In this document: positions 51,678-60,284 of the stretch, one piece after another
Position numbering within the stretch: position 1 is the stretch's first letter
How the letters are laid out: the number at the start of each line of letters is the position of its first letter
From: an uncultured Bacteroidales bacterium
GTDB taxonomy: Bacteria; Bacteroidota; Bacteroidia; Bacteroidales; Paludibacteraceae
DNA: 64,000 bases
Reading direction: 5' to 3'
NCBI GenBank assembly: GCA_900317885.1
Contig: ONIM01000002.1
Coordinates: 124,001-188,000 of the forward strand
The notes under the pieces: model-generated
Told to the model about the DNA's origin: nothing
The model's input: the letters and a program-made list of their open reading frames with translations, nothing else
Database searches by the model: none
Program-made: the position numbers and the translations under genes

Positions 51678-53636
51678 TTATTTATAGAAATGCCATGCCA
51701 CGCCAGCCCGGAAGACATCCCTGTTGGTCGGATAGCCCGGCATGGTCAGATAGTTCGTGTTGGAGCGCATAAACAATCGGTTTATGTGCTGGTATTGCGC
51801 GAAGAAACGCAAGCGTATCGATCGCACGTAGAAATTCGCATAGACGTTCATCCAAGGGTAGTTTCCTATCTTCTCGTCCTGCTGGGTACAAAAGACACCG
51901 GTTGACGGACATAAGACAGGCGCGTAGTAGCGGGTGAAATACCTGACATCGACACCTATCTGGGCATCCAGCGCCCGGAACCATGTACCGTGATAATAAA
52001 GCCGGTGTTGCAGAATCACCAGCGGAACGGGCATCACGCTGTCGTTCGTGCTGTGCTGAATAACGGCTCTGTTCTCCAGGTTAATCCACGGGGTGGTGAT
52101 ATCCAATCCTATATCCCCCGTGAGAATCTGTACGCTCCCGCGGTGCTGGTATGGCAGACCGTCGGACGCTTTGAAATAGATCGGATTGGTTATGTTCTCA
52201 AAACTGAAATCGATCCTGGGTTTCACCCATTGGGTCGGATACGCAACACTCGCGCCGCCTAAAAACCGGTAGGTGAACCCGAAGTCATTCTCCCATACAA
52301 AGTGGTTAGACCGATAGTGTTGCAAATATCGGTTCGGTGTCTCGCTCTTCGCATATGCCCGCGCAGAGATATAGAACGGATACTTGCCGGCCTTGAACTT
52401 CGTTTCTAACTTTCCATGTACGTCAAACTCTCCGATCTTATAACCTACTACGCATACCTGACCCTCTACATTGTAGTGTACGTTAGCGCCGCTGTGCTTG
52501 TGTATAGCGCCGCCGACAAACGTGTTGTTGGTCCATGCGTAGTCAAAAATACTGTCTTTGTCATACGGCACACTATCGTTCAGAAACCGCTGAAACTCAT
52601 TCATCGCAAAGACCGTCGCGCCGAACTTCAGCTTGGTGTTATACGCCTCGCAGAAAGTGACGGCTATGGTGTTGCGGATGGTCAGCACATCTGTCGTGTC
52701 GTTCGTCTTAATCGTATCGAAATACGTCCTGTCGTAGAAATCCTGTCGTGCAACCTGTTCGATATACCGCCTGTTGGAGTTATTGGTCTCGAAGATATGC
52801 GAGAAGGTCATCAGCGGGATGTGCTCTACTTTGATGGTGTCGCGTTTGACCCGCCTGTTGTCCTCGATTACCTCGATGGAGTCGTGGTACTCGCGCTCCT
52901 TGGTAATCGCGTATTGGTTGTGTAGATAGCCGCTTAGGTACCGGTAACCCGTCATCGCATTCAACCTCACCGGCATATCTTCCGGATCCAGACTGCTTCG
53001 CAGATCCGCCGTGTCTTTCAATCCTCCGTTATCGAAACTCCGTAACTGGCTCCATCCGAACGCGGCGTGCATGCTATAGTGGTTGCCGGTGTAACTGCCC
53101 CATACGGAACCGCGGAAGAGTTTGCCGGCTGTGTTAGCGTAGTGACCTACCGAACTCAGGTAATCCATCTCTAATCCCAAGTTCAACTTCCGGTTGATGT
53201 TTCCCGTGAATAGGAAGTCGATATCGTTCTCCTCATGCCCTGTAACAAAACCTTTCTTGTACGCTACCGTGGAGAAAGGGGTAGTCGTGTTGAAATACCT
53301 TTGTTGCTGTGGCGTAACGACGTACGGCGCAAAACTCCGGGAGAAGGGATCGTCTATCGTATATAGCCTGTGATTTACCACCCGGGACTCAATCGGCGAG
53401 ACCAACACGTTGCCGTTCGTTACGCTGCTAATCGAGTAGTTCTGCTGTACATCTACGTCGTGGTAGTTCAGCATCAGCGTATCCATGAATACCGTCGTGT
53501 CCGCTACGGCGCTGAAACCCGGCATCTGCCAGGTCTTCACTTCGGTATGTACACGGGGCGGCTTGGCAGCGGCCATAATGGTCGCTGCCAACAGCACTAA
53601 TACTATGAGAATACGTCTATTCAATCTTGTACTCAC
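51678..53636 (-). CDS. Porin_10 family putative outer membrane porin
   Basis: 652 residues. The signal peptide is at about 1-23 (RRILIVLVLLAATIMAAA). The long mature chain is built of amphipathic strands with many aromatics (NLGLEMDYLSSVGHYANTAG, LFRGSVWGSYTGNHYSMHAA, FFAQYQHINRLFMRSNTNYL) and ends in VFRAGVAWHFYK, the pattern of outer membrane barrels. It matches the Bacteroidota putative porin family PF14121. Substrate unknown. It sits between the GH57 and clpC genes; a GC-rich palindromic repeat fills the spacer to GH57. Confidence 0.85.
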   Translation of the reverse strand: MSTRLNRRILIVLVLLAATIMAAAKPPRVHTEVKTWQMPGFSAVADTTVFMDTLMLNYHDVDVQQNYSISSVTNGNVLVSPIESRVVNHRLYTIDDPFSRSFAPYVVTPQQQRYFNTTTPFSTVAYKKGFVTGHEENDIDFLFTGNINRKLNLGLEMDYLSSVGHYANTAGKLFRGSVWGSYTGNHYSMHAAFGWSQLRSFDNGGLKDTADLRSSLDPEDMPVRLNAMTGYRYLSGYLHNQYAITKEREYHDSIEVIEDNRRVKRDTIKVEHIPLMTFSHIFETNNSNRRYIEQVARQDFYDRTYFDTIKTNDTTDVLTIRNTIAVTFCEAYNTKLKFGATVFAMNEFQRFLNDSVPYDKDSIFDYAWTNNTFVGGAIHKHSGANVHYNVEGQVCVVGYKIGEFDVHGKLETKFKAGKYPFYISARAYAKSETPNRYLQHYRSNHFVWENDFGFTYRFLGGASVAYPTQWVKPRIDFSFENITNPIYFKASDGLPYQHRGSVQILTGDIGLDITTPWINLENRAVIQHSTNDSVMPVPLVILQHRLYYHGTWFRALDAQIGVDVRYFTRYYAPVLCPSTGVFCTQQDEKIGNYPWMNVYANFYVRSIRLRFFAQYQHINRLFMRSNTNYLTMPGYPTNRDVFRAGVAWHFYK

Positions 53637-53640
53637 CCGT

Positions 53641-53678
53641 TATCCCCTCCTTTTGGGAGGGGGTAGGGGTAGGCTTTT
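53641..53678. repeat. GC-rich palindromic element between the GH57 and porin genes
   Basis: CCCCTCC-TTTTG-GGAGGGG palindrome followed by GTAGGGGTAGGCTTTT. The 3' flank (TAGGCTTTT) is shared with the comEC copy. It ends inside the GH57 stop codon. Confidence 0.6.
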
Positions 53679-54945
53679 ATTTCTTTGCTTTCTTGAGTTT
53701 CGCTTGTAGCTGCTGAATCTCCTCTTCCTGGTTGCGGATGGTCTTGAGCAACTCGTTCAACTCCTCGTTCTCGATGGTCGTCGGGTACTGCTCTTCTACC
53801 GTCTGTAGGAAATCGGACAGAACGTTCATATAATTGATGAACGCGTCGTAAGCCGACTCATACTGCGTCTCGCCTTGATCGATATGGTTCATGTAATGCA
53901 GGTAGTTCACGTCCTGCAGACGCAGCCAGTTGGTCTTCAGATTCTTGTCTTGGCAGAGGTGAACACGCTCCGTTACAGCATATAGCTTATTCAGCGCTTC
54001 TTGCTGCAGATCATTACCGGTATAGACGCTCAGATCCTTTGCCTCGCCGCTCCAAGTCAACGGATACGGGCTGGAAAGGACGTCTTCGGCTGCCATCTTC
54101 TTTGCTGCCTCGCTCGGCGTGATGAAGCCCATCTCGCGCTCCAGAACGAAATACGGCAGGGCTTTCAGGAAATCGAAGATTCCGCTTCCCGCATTCTGAC
54201 GGATACCGAAGGTCTCAGCTCCTACCCATATATTGATGATATCCTCGCCTTCCGGAAGAGCCTGCAGCTGGTTGGCGTATTTCTCTGCGTCAATCGGGAA
54301 ATTGCCCCAGCTCGGATCCGAGAAATGGAAACTCAACTCGTCGCTGAGGTTCGTGTTGCGTAGCATCACCTTCATCTTCGGAGCTCCGGCAGATTGATAC
54401 ATCTTGTTCGGGGTCTTCCAACTCAGGATATGCTTGGCTCCTTCGCTCAGGATTACTTTGTAACCCATCTTGTTCAGGTTGTACGCTTCCTCGTCGGTGT
54501 ACAGCAATTCGGTGTTCCAAACGCTCTGCGCCTTTACTCCTAAGATCGTCTCCAGCAAGGAACCCTGTAATTTCAGTTGTCTCTTGAACTCCTCTCCGTT
54601 GTACTCCGAGGCTAACGAATAACTGTACGGAGTGGCTAAGAACTCAACGCATTTGGTGGCTGCCAACTCTTTGAGGATGTCGATCATCTCCGGGTTGAAC
54701 TGCTCAAACATCTCTATCATCGTTCCGCTCACGCTGATGGCGCAATGGAACTTGCCCTTACTCAGGTTGATCATGTCCTTCAGGGTCTGACAGAGCGGCA
54801 GGTACGAGGTCTGTACAAGCCAGTTTACATGCTCCTCGGTTGCCATGTCGTCGTAGTAGTAGTGATCATGGCCGATCTCGAAGAAACGATAGCGCTTCAG
54901 ACGATACGGTGCGTGCATCTGGAAGCAAAAACATATATTTTTCAT
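53677..54945 (-). CDS. GH57 family alpha-amylase-like glycoside hydrolase
   Basis: 422 residues from the ATG at 54943-54945; an in-frame TTG six codons upstream is less likely. MKNICFCFQMHAPYRLKRYR carries the GH57 N-terminal HxP-type pattern. The domain contains ECVEFLATPYSYSLASEYNG-type motifs and QSVWNTELLYTDEEAYNLNK, where the Glu near residue 148 is the probable nucleophile. The C-terminal 45 residues form a coiled coil (ELNELLKTIRNQEEEIQQLQ). It belongs to the debranching enzyme / GT4 / GH57 cluster conserved in Bacteroides and thought to handle intracellular glycogen. There is no signal peptide, so it is cytoplasmic. Confidence 0.9.
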   Translation of the reverse strand: MKNICFCFQMHAPYRLKRYRFFEIGHDHYYYDDMATEEHVNWLVQTSYLPLCQTLKDMINLSKGKFHCAISVSGTMIEMFEQFNPEMIDILKELAATKCVEFLATPYSYSLASEYNGEEFKRQLKLQGSLLETILGVKAQSVWNTELLYTDEEAYNLNKMGYKVILSEGAKHILSWKTPNKMYQSAGAPKMKVMLRNTNLSDELSFHFSDPSWGNFPIDAEKYANQLQALPEGEDIINIWVGAETFGIRQNAGSGIFDFLKALPYFVLEREMGFITPSEAAKKMAAEDVLSSPYPLTWSGEAKDLSVYTGNDLQQEALNKLYAVTERVHLCQDKNLKTNWLRLQDVNYLHYMNHIDQGETQYESAYDAFINYMNVLSDFLQTVEEQYPTTIENEELNELLKTIRNQEEEIQQLQAKLKKAKK

Positions 54946-54959
54946 AATACCAAAATTTA

Positions 54960-54990
54960 TCAATTATAAATCTTAAATCATAAATCATCA
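54960..54990. repeat. AT-rich spacer repeat (AAATCTTAAATCATAAATCA)
   Basis: Three AAATCNTAAATC units fill the gap between the GT4 and GH57 genes. Confidence 0.6.
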
Positions 54991-54991
54991 A

Positions 54992-56254
54992 TTACAACGT
55001 GTGATTGATTACTCCATCGTAGATCCTGCGCACTTTGAGCCCGGCATCGGACCACTTGATGTTGTTGACTTCCGCCATGCCTAACTCATGCAGGCTCTTG
55101 TACATCGCCGGGTATTTGACAATCGCGTAGATGGCATCCGCCATGGCGTCGATGTCCCAGTAGTCGGTCTTGATGGCGTGTTGCAGAATCTCCGCGCAGC
55201 CCGATTGATGCGAGATGATGGACGGACATCCTACCTGCATCGCCTCCAGCGGACTGATACCGAAAGGCTCGCTCACAGACGGCATGATATACACGTCACT
55301 CATCGCTAACATCTCCTGCACCTGCTTGCCGCGCATGAAGCCCGGGAAGTGGAACTTGTCCGCAATACCGCGTTGGGCTACGAGATCAATCATCTCCGCC
55401 ATCTTGTCGCCGCTTCCGGCCATCACGAATCGTACGCCGTCGGTCTTGCTCAGTACCCTTGCTGCAGCCTCTACGAAATACTCGGGACCCTTCTGCATGG
55501 TGATTCGACCGAGGAAGGTTACTAACTTGTCCTTCCTCTCCGGCTTGGTAAACTCTTCCGGATGAGCCAGCGGCTCTACGGCATTATGTACCGTACTTAC
55601 CTTGCGCGGATCGATATCGTATTTCTCAATAACCGTCCTTCGTGTCAGGTTACTTACGCATATGATATGATCTGCTGTGTCCATACCGCGTTTCTCTATC
55701 GCATAAACCGTCGGGTTGACGTTGCCGCGGCTACGGTCAAAGTCCGTCGCGTGAACGTGGATTACCAACGGCTTGCCGCTGATCTGCTTGGCAAATACAC
55801 CCGCAGGATAAGTCAGCCAGTCGTGGCTGTGGATGATATCAAATTCCAAACTGTGAGCTAACACGCTCGCTACGGCCTCGTAGTTGCTGATCTCCTCAAT
55901 CAGGTTATCCGGGTAGCGACCTGAGAAACCGATACATCCTAAATCATCCGTTCCGATACGGCGGTAGTCATAATGTATTCCGTTGCGGAAATGGAAATAC
56001 TCTTCGGGGCTCATTCTGCCCTCCAAACGCTGCTTGACGTAGTCATAGCTGTTCTCTTTCCATACCACGGGGATGCTGTTTGCTCCGATGATTCGCAAGA
56101 AACTCTGATCTTCATCGCCCCATGGTTTCGGGATGACGAACGTGATCTCCATGTCCGGCTGTTGCGCCATGCCGCGCGTCAGACCGTAACTAGCAGTTCC
56201 CAAACCACCTAAGATATGAGGAGGAAACTCCCATCCGAACATTAATGCTTTCAT
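54992..56254 (-). CDS. GT4/GT5-like glycosyltransferase (glycogen synthase type)
   Basis: 420 residues, two-Rossmann GT-B fold. The N-terminus MKALMFGWEFPPHILGGLGT carries the glycine loop of starch/glycogen synthases. HSHDWLTYPAGVFAKQISGK follows near residue 145. The donor-binding half has VTFLGRITMQKGPEYFVEAA and the EPFGISPLEAMQVGCPSIIS segment with the conserved E-x7-E. It probably adds glucose from a nucleotide sugar to glycogen in the cytoplasm. It overlaps the debranching enzyme gene by four bases and is followed by GH57, the conserved Bacteroides arrangement. Confidence 0.92.
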   Translation of the reverse strand: MKALMFGWEFPPHILGGLGTASYGLTRGMAQQPDMEITFVIPKPWGDEDQSFLRIIGANSIPVVWKENSYDYVKQRLEGRMSPEEYFHFRNGIHYDYRRIGTDDLGCIGFSGRYPDNLIEEISNYEAVASVLAHSLEFDIIHSHDWLTYPAGVFAKQISGKPLVIHVHATDFDRSRGNVNPTVYAIEKRGMDTADHIICVSNLTRRTVIEKYDIDPRKVSTVHNAVEPLAHPEEFTKPERKDKLVTFLGRITMQKGPEYFVEAAARVLSKTDGVRFVMAGSGDKMAEMIDLVAQRGIADKFHFPGFMRGKQVQEMLAMSDVYIMPSVSEPFGISPLEAMQVGCPSIISHQSGCAEILQHAIKTDYWDIDAMADAIYAIVKYPAMYKSLHELGMAEVNNIKWSDAGLKVRRIYDGVINHTL

Positions 56255-58242
56255 TTGGCTGCCTCCTTTCCTTCGCTTTCGACTTTTGACTTTTCGCTTT
56301 CTTCTAATTGATACTTCTTCAGCGTATCCATCACGCTGATCACAGCTGCTACACTCGGTGCATAACTCATGCCGCCATGACCTTTGTAAGGCGGGTTGCC
56401 GTCGTACATCTCGTTCAGCGTACCGATCGTCAGCTCGTCCATCTCGGCCTCAAAACCTACCAGCAGTCGCTCCATAAAACTGATACCGCTGTATTTATAT
56501 ACGTTCATGTAGGCGCGAGCGTAAGCCGCTATCGTGAACGGCCATACCGGACCGTTGTGGAAGTTTCTGTCGCGCTCCTGCTGACCGCCGCGGTAGAAGG
56601 GACGGTAGTCGCCGCTCTTCGGACTCAGCGTACGCAAGCCCTTTGGTGTCAACAGCTCTTTCGTACAGATATCTACTACTGCTTTCTGTTGCTTCTTGTC
56701 CAGAGGGCTGTAGGGAAGGCCGGCCGCCCATATCTGGTTCGGTCGCACCTCGCGATTCTCGTAGCCGTCTAACACGTAGTCGTTCAGGTAAACACCGTTC
56801 CAGAAAGTCTTGACAAAAGCGTCCTTCGTGATCTCTGCCTGATACTCCATCAGGTCGGCACTCGTCTCTTTGCCCATCTCCCGGAGTAACTCTGCTGTGA
56901 ATCGCATCGCGTTGTACCATAGTGCATTGATCTCTACTACATAACCCGTTCTCGGGGTGATAGGCCAGCCGTTCTCCGTCGCGTTCATCCAGGTAGCCGG
57001 CTTCTGCGTACCATCTACCCATAAAAGACCGTTCTGATGCAGTTTCGCGCGCGGATGGTTCTGCTTGCGGTACCAGTTGACGATGTCCAGACAGAGCTGG
57101 CCATACAAATCAGCCGCCTCGCGAACCGTGTACTTATGTGCGTATTTCTGGATGGCGCGAACAAACCATAATAATGCGTCCGGCTCATCCATGCCTGTCA
57201 TCTTGTTCTCGGTGCCGCGACCATTCATGAAGTTAAGAATCTCACCTATCGCAGTCTTGTTGATGATGGCGTCCCAGTATTCCGGACGGTCGATGTCTAA
57301 CGTACAACTCGGCGTCGCGAAGAACGAGTTGCGGGCGTCCGCGTGGAACCATGGGAAACCGGCTAACAGGTAGCACTTGTCCCCCTCGCGTTTGTAGAAC
57401 TGGCTTGCGCTGTTCTTCAGAGTCGAGAACATGTCGAGCCGCTTGTTTCTGCGCTCTACCTCTTTCTTCCATGTACCCTTCAGCGTACTCGTTTTGCACT
57501 CGGTCACACCTGCAGCAAAGATGATGCTCTCGCCTTTCTTCATCGGTAACTCGAAATAACCCGGTACCAACAGATCCTCCTTGTACGCGTAGCCGCGTTC
57601 ACGCTCCTTGCGGTACTCGATATCCTTGTACCACTGCGGGTCGTGATGGTACTCCACCGCCTTGCTGAACTGCATGTACAGGGTCGGAAAACCCGGATAC
57701 ATCCGGTTGTAACGCCCGTTCTCGCACTCGTCCATGTTGGGGTTCGCTAACGGATTCTCATGCGTCAGCTCGTTCACGCTGCGGAAGGCCAGGAACGGAC
57801 GGAAACGCAAGGTCGTCGGACTGCCGCTCTCTAATAACGTGTAGCGGATCAGCACGCGTGGTTCGAAACTAACCAACATCCGCTCCTTCTCCAATACCAT
57901 CGCACCTACGCGATAAACGGTCTTGGAGATCAACTCGCAGTCAAACTCGCGAATGTACTTGTGTCCGTTGGGACTGAAATGATTCTCGCCGTACTCGTGC
58001 AGACCTAAGTTGAACTCAGCCCCGTGTTGGATCACGGTCTCATCCAACGAACTCAGCAGAACGAAATTATCTTCCCCAAGCTCCGGAATGGGCATCACCA
58101 ACTGGCCGTGGTACTTACGCGTGTTACAATCGACCAGGGTGGTCGAGTTATAGACACCTGCACGGTTGGTCCGAATCATCTCTTTCTGAAGCGACCGCTC
58201 CAGATTAACAAGTACTGTCTTGTCAAAATTCAGATAACTCAT
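56251..58242 (-). CDS. Glycogen debranching enzyme (amylo-alpha-1,6-glucosidase type)
   Basis: 663 residues. The N-terminal beta domain (about 1-260: RAGVYNSTTLVDCNTRKYHG, LIRYTLLESGSPTTLRFRPF) precedes an (alpha/alpha)6 barrel with GFPWFHADARNSFFATPSCT, DALLWFVRAIQKY, WVDGTQKPATWMNATENGWP and GPVWPFTIAAYARAYMN. This is the archaeal-type GDE family, which cleaves alpha-1,6 branches of glycogen. The final 15 residues (SEKSKVESEGKEAAK) are encoded largely by a CTTTCGACTTTTGAC-type dispersed repeat. It overlaps the GT4 gene by four bases. Confidence 0.93.
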   Translation of the reverse strand: MSYLNFDKTVLVNLERSLQKEMIRTNRAGVYNSTTLVDCNTRKYHGQLVMPIPELGEDNFVLLSSLDETVIQHGAEFNLGLHEYGENHFSPNGHKYIREFDCELISKTVYRVGAMVLEKERMLVSFEPRVLIRYTLLESGSPTTLRFRPFLAFRSVNELTHENPLANPNMDECENGRYNRMYPGFPTLYMQFSKAVEYHHDPQWYKDIEYRKERERGYAYKEDLLVPGYFELPMKKGESIIFAAGVTECKTSTLKGTWKKEVERRNKRLDMFSTLKNSASQFYKREGDKCYLLAGFPWFHADARNSFFATPSCTLDIDRPEYWDAIINKTAIGEILNFMNGRGTENKMTGMDEPDALLWFVRAIQKYAHKYTVREAADLYGQLCLDIVNWYRKQNHPRAKLHQNGLLWVDGTQKPATWMNATENGWPITPRTGYVVEINALWYNAMRFTAELLREMGKETSADLMEYQAEITKDAFVKTFWNGVYLNDYVLDGYENREVRPNQIWAAGLPYSPLDKKQQKAVVDICTKELLTPKGLRTLSPKSGDYRPFYRGGQQERDRNFHNGPVWPFTIAAYARAYMNVYKYSGISFMERLLVGFEAEMDELTIGTLNEMYDGNPPYKGHGGMSYAPSVAAVISVMDTLKKYQLEESEKSKVESEGKEAAK
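56270..56304. repeat. CTTTCGACTTTTGACTTTTC repeat encoding the GDE C-terminus
   Basis: Same family as the tract inside gldD at 59812-59845. It is in frame and gives the peptide SEKSKVESEG. Confidence 0.6.
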
Positions 58243-58282
58243 GATGAAAGATTTAGTGTATTTAGTAATTTATTTGTTATGC

Positions 58283-59440
58283 TTATAATTCGCTTACAAA
58301 CTGTTTGATCCGCTGCTCTTCCGCTTTCTTGCAAACTAACAACGCACCTTTCTCCTCTGCGATGATCATGTCATCTACTCCCTGAACGATCACTTTCTTC
58401 CCCGGCTCCAGAACAACAATATTGCCTTTCGCTTCGTAGAACCGTGCCTCGCTGTGCAGACTTACATTGCCCTGCTCGTCTTTCTCACTCAACTCATATA
58501 AACTACCCCAGGTACCCAAATCGCTCCAGCCGAAACTGCTCGGTATCACATATACGTTCTCCGCCTTCTCCATGATGCCGTAGTCAATGCTGATACTCGG
58601 ACATTTGGGAAACATCTGCTCGATGAAATCCTCCTCTTTCTCCGTCCCCATCAGTAGCTCGCCTTCACGGAAACGGTCCGCCACCTCCGGCAGCAGATAC
58701 CTAAACGCTTCACTGATCGTCTGTAGGTTCCAGATGAAGATACCGCTGTTCCAAAGGAAATCGCCGCTGTCCAGAAATACTTTCGCCATCTCTAAATTCG
58801 GCTTCTCCGTAAACGTCTTCACCGGATAAATTCCATCATTGAGCGGCTTTGCCGCGCTCATTCCATCATTGAGCTCGCTCTGCGAGCGCTCATTTATATA
58901 CTGGATATACCCATACCCCGTCTCCGGTCTTGTGGGACGCATTCCTAACGTACAGATGGCATTGTTCTCCGATACGAAATCAAACGCTTTCTCTATCGTC
59001 GTGCGGAATTTCTCCTCCTCCAATATCAAATGGTCACTCGCCGCAACTACGATATTCGCTTTCATCTCCTTTCTCGTCCAGTCCTGATTAGCTGCGGTTA
59101 AACCGGCCTTGCGCAGGCATAACGCCCGGATATGTGCCGTCGCATAAGCGATGCAGGGAGCCGTGTTTCTTCTCGCCGGCTCGCAAAGTATCTGGCTCTC
59201 TTTCAGATCCGGTATCTGCTCCAGGATGAGTTGCTTGTATGTCACGTTCGTCACAATGAACATGTGATCGATCGGAATCAACGGACGAAAACGATCTACC
59301 GTCATCTGCAACAAACTCTTGCCCGTGCCGAAAAAGTCAAGAAACTGCTTCGGCTTCTCCGTGCGGCTGAACGGCCAAAATCGGCTTCCTACGCCGCCGG
59401 CCATGATCACGCAATAATTATTTTCATTCTCTCTCTTCAT
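58283..59440 (-). CDS. manC: Mannose-1-phosphate guanylyltransferase
   Basis: 385 residues, about 25 more than usual for the single-domain Bacteroides enzyme. Makes GDP-mannose from mannose 1-phosphate and GTP. VIMAGGVGSRFWPFSRTEKP and QFLDFFGTGKSLLQMT form the nucleotide-binding signature at 12-47. NIVVAASDHLI and RPETGYGYIQY follow. YPVKTFTEKPNLEMAKVFLD, the conserved EKP motif, is displaced by an extra segment at about 182-203 (ERSQSELND, SAAKPLND) encoded by two tandem palindromic repeats. FGWSDLGTWGSLYEL is intact. It is the first gene of the long unit starting at 59508-59538. Confidence 0.93.
   Translation of the reverse strand: MKRENENNYCVIMAGGVGSRFWPFSRTEKPKQFLDFFGTGKSLLQMTVDRFRPLIPIDHMFIVTNVTYKQLILEQIPDLKESQILCEPARRNTAPCIAYATAHIRALCLRKAGLTAANQDWTRKEMKANIVVAASDHLILEEEKFRTTIEKAFDFVSENNAICTLGMRPTRPETGYGYIQYINERSQSELNDGMSAAKPLNDGIYPVKTFTEKPNLEMAKVFLDSGDFLWNSGIFIWNLQTISEAFRYLLPEVADRFREGELLMGTEKEEDFIEQMFPKCPSISIDYGIMEKAENVYVIPSSFGWSDLGTWGSLYELSEKDEQGNVSLHSEARFYEAKGNIVVLEPGKKVIVQGVDDMIIAEEKGALLVCKKAEEQRIKQFVSEL
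58830..58894. repeat. Tandem palindromic repeat inserted in frame in manC
   Basis: Two units, each ATTCCATCATTGAGC followed by a short hairpin (GCGGC-TTT-GCCGC, then GCTCGC-TCT-GCGAGC) and GCTCATT. It is in frame and adds about 20 residues absent from the family. Confidence 0.7.
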
Positions 59441-59507
59441 AAATATATAGGTGTGTTTTTTATGGTTTTCTGTTGTTTCAAAGGCTTCTCCTTATGCTAA
59501 AAGCGTA

Positions 59508-59538
59508 CAAAGATACAACCTTTTTTTTAATTACGCAA
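59508..59538 (-). promoter_or_regulatory. Promoter of the manC-to-trxA unit
   Basis: On the minus strand: TTG (59536-59538), 20-base spacer with an A8 run, then TATCTTTG (59508-59515). The leader is about 60 bases. Confidence 0.8.
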
Positions 59539-59584
59539 GCGCGCACGTACTTTTTTTATAAAAAAGTGTCTTTTTGTGCAAAAA

Positions 59585-59625
59585 ATGCAAAACTTTCAAC
59601 TTCCAACTTTCAACTCTCAACTATT
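59585..59625. repeat. AT-rich repeat (AACTTTCAACTTCCAACTTT)
   Basis: Four ACTTTCA / ACTTCCA units directly upstream of the gldD -7 box. It occupies the position where the -33 element would be. Confidence 0.6.
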
Positions 59626-59638
59626 TTTTGTACCTTTG
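59608..59638 (+). promoter_or_regulatory. Promoter of the gldD unit
   Basis: TACCTTTG (59631-59638) is a consensus -7 box about 20 bases before the gldD ATG. The expected -33 position reads TTT within a tandem repeat, so the upstream element is weak. Confidence 0.6.
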
Positions 59639-59657
59639 TGCCGTATTTTGGAATAAT

Positions 59658-60284
59658 ATGGGCTCTTTACAAAAAAATAAGATATTCATTATTCATTGTT
59701 CATTATTCATTTCATTGTTGTTTGCATGTGCTTCATGCAGCAACAACTATACCCCGCGTCCGTACGGCTACTACCGTATTACCACTCCCGATACCGCCTA
59801 TACGGATTTTGCGCTTTCGACTTTCGACTTTCGACTTTCGACTACTTACCCCTATACTTTCGCTCTCTCCTGTAACGCCGTGGTACAGCCTCGTACGGAT
59901 GTCTCTGAACCATACTGGATTAACCTCTATTACCCGGCTCTGGATGCTACTATATACTGCTCCTACAAACCCGTTAACGGTAACCTCCGGGAGCTGACCA
60001 ACGATGCCTTGGAGTTTGTCTATCGCAATGCTTCTTTTGCAACGGCGATCCCCGAGCAGGATTATGCCCATCCCGAGGCGTCCGTCTATGGCGTCCTCTT
60101 CGATCTGGAGGGAAACACCGCCTCGTCTTGCCAGTTTTTCGTGACCGATTCGACCCGTCATTTCTTCCGGGCGTCGGTTTATTGTAACTGTCCCCCGAAC
60201 GCCGATTCCCTTGCACCTGTATATAACTATCTCCGCACGGATATCATCAAAATGGTAGAAACCTTCGAATGGACAAGAAATTAG
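59658..60284 (+). CDS. gldD: Gliding-motility lipoprotein GldD
   Basis: 208 residues from the ATG at 59658; earlier in-frame codons precede the -7 box. The signal FIIHCSLFISLLFAC ends at a lipobox Cys (24 or 27). The mature part matches GldD: PRPYGYYRITTPDTAYTDF, YWINLYYPALDATIYCSYKP, NLRELTNDALEFVYRNASFA, VYGVLFDLEGNTASSCQFFV and the end VETFEWTRN. GldD is an envelope lipoprotein needed for gliding in Flavobacterium; in non-gliders its role is less clear. Both the signal peptide core and residues 53-62 (LSTFDFRLST) are encoded by dispersed tandem repeats. The stop overlaps the next gene by 16 bases. Confidence 0.88.
   Translation: MGSLQKNKIFIIHCSLFISLLFACASCSNNYTPRPYGYYRITTPDTAYTDFALSTFDFRLSTTYPYTFALSCNAVVQPRTDVSEPYWINLYYPALDATIYCSYKPVNGNLRELTNDALEFVYRNASFATAIPEQDYAHPEASVYGVLFDLEGNTASSCQFFVTDSTRHFFRASVYCNCPPNADSLAPVYNYLRTDIIKMVETFEWTRN
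59684..59717. repeat. ATTCATTATTCATTGTTCAT repeat encoding the GldD signal peptide
   Basis: Four TTCATTATTCATT-like units in frame, translated FIIHCSLFIS. Confidence 0.65.
59812..59845. repeat. CTTTCGACTTTCGACTTTCG repeat inside gldD
   Basis: Four direct 8-base units (CTTTCGA) in frame, translated LSTFDFRLST between two conserved GldD segments. Confidence 0.75.
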
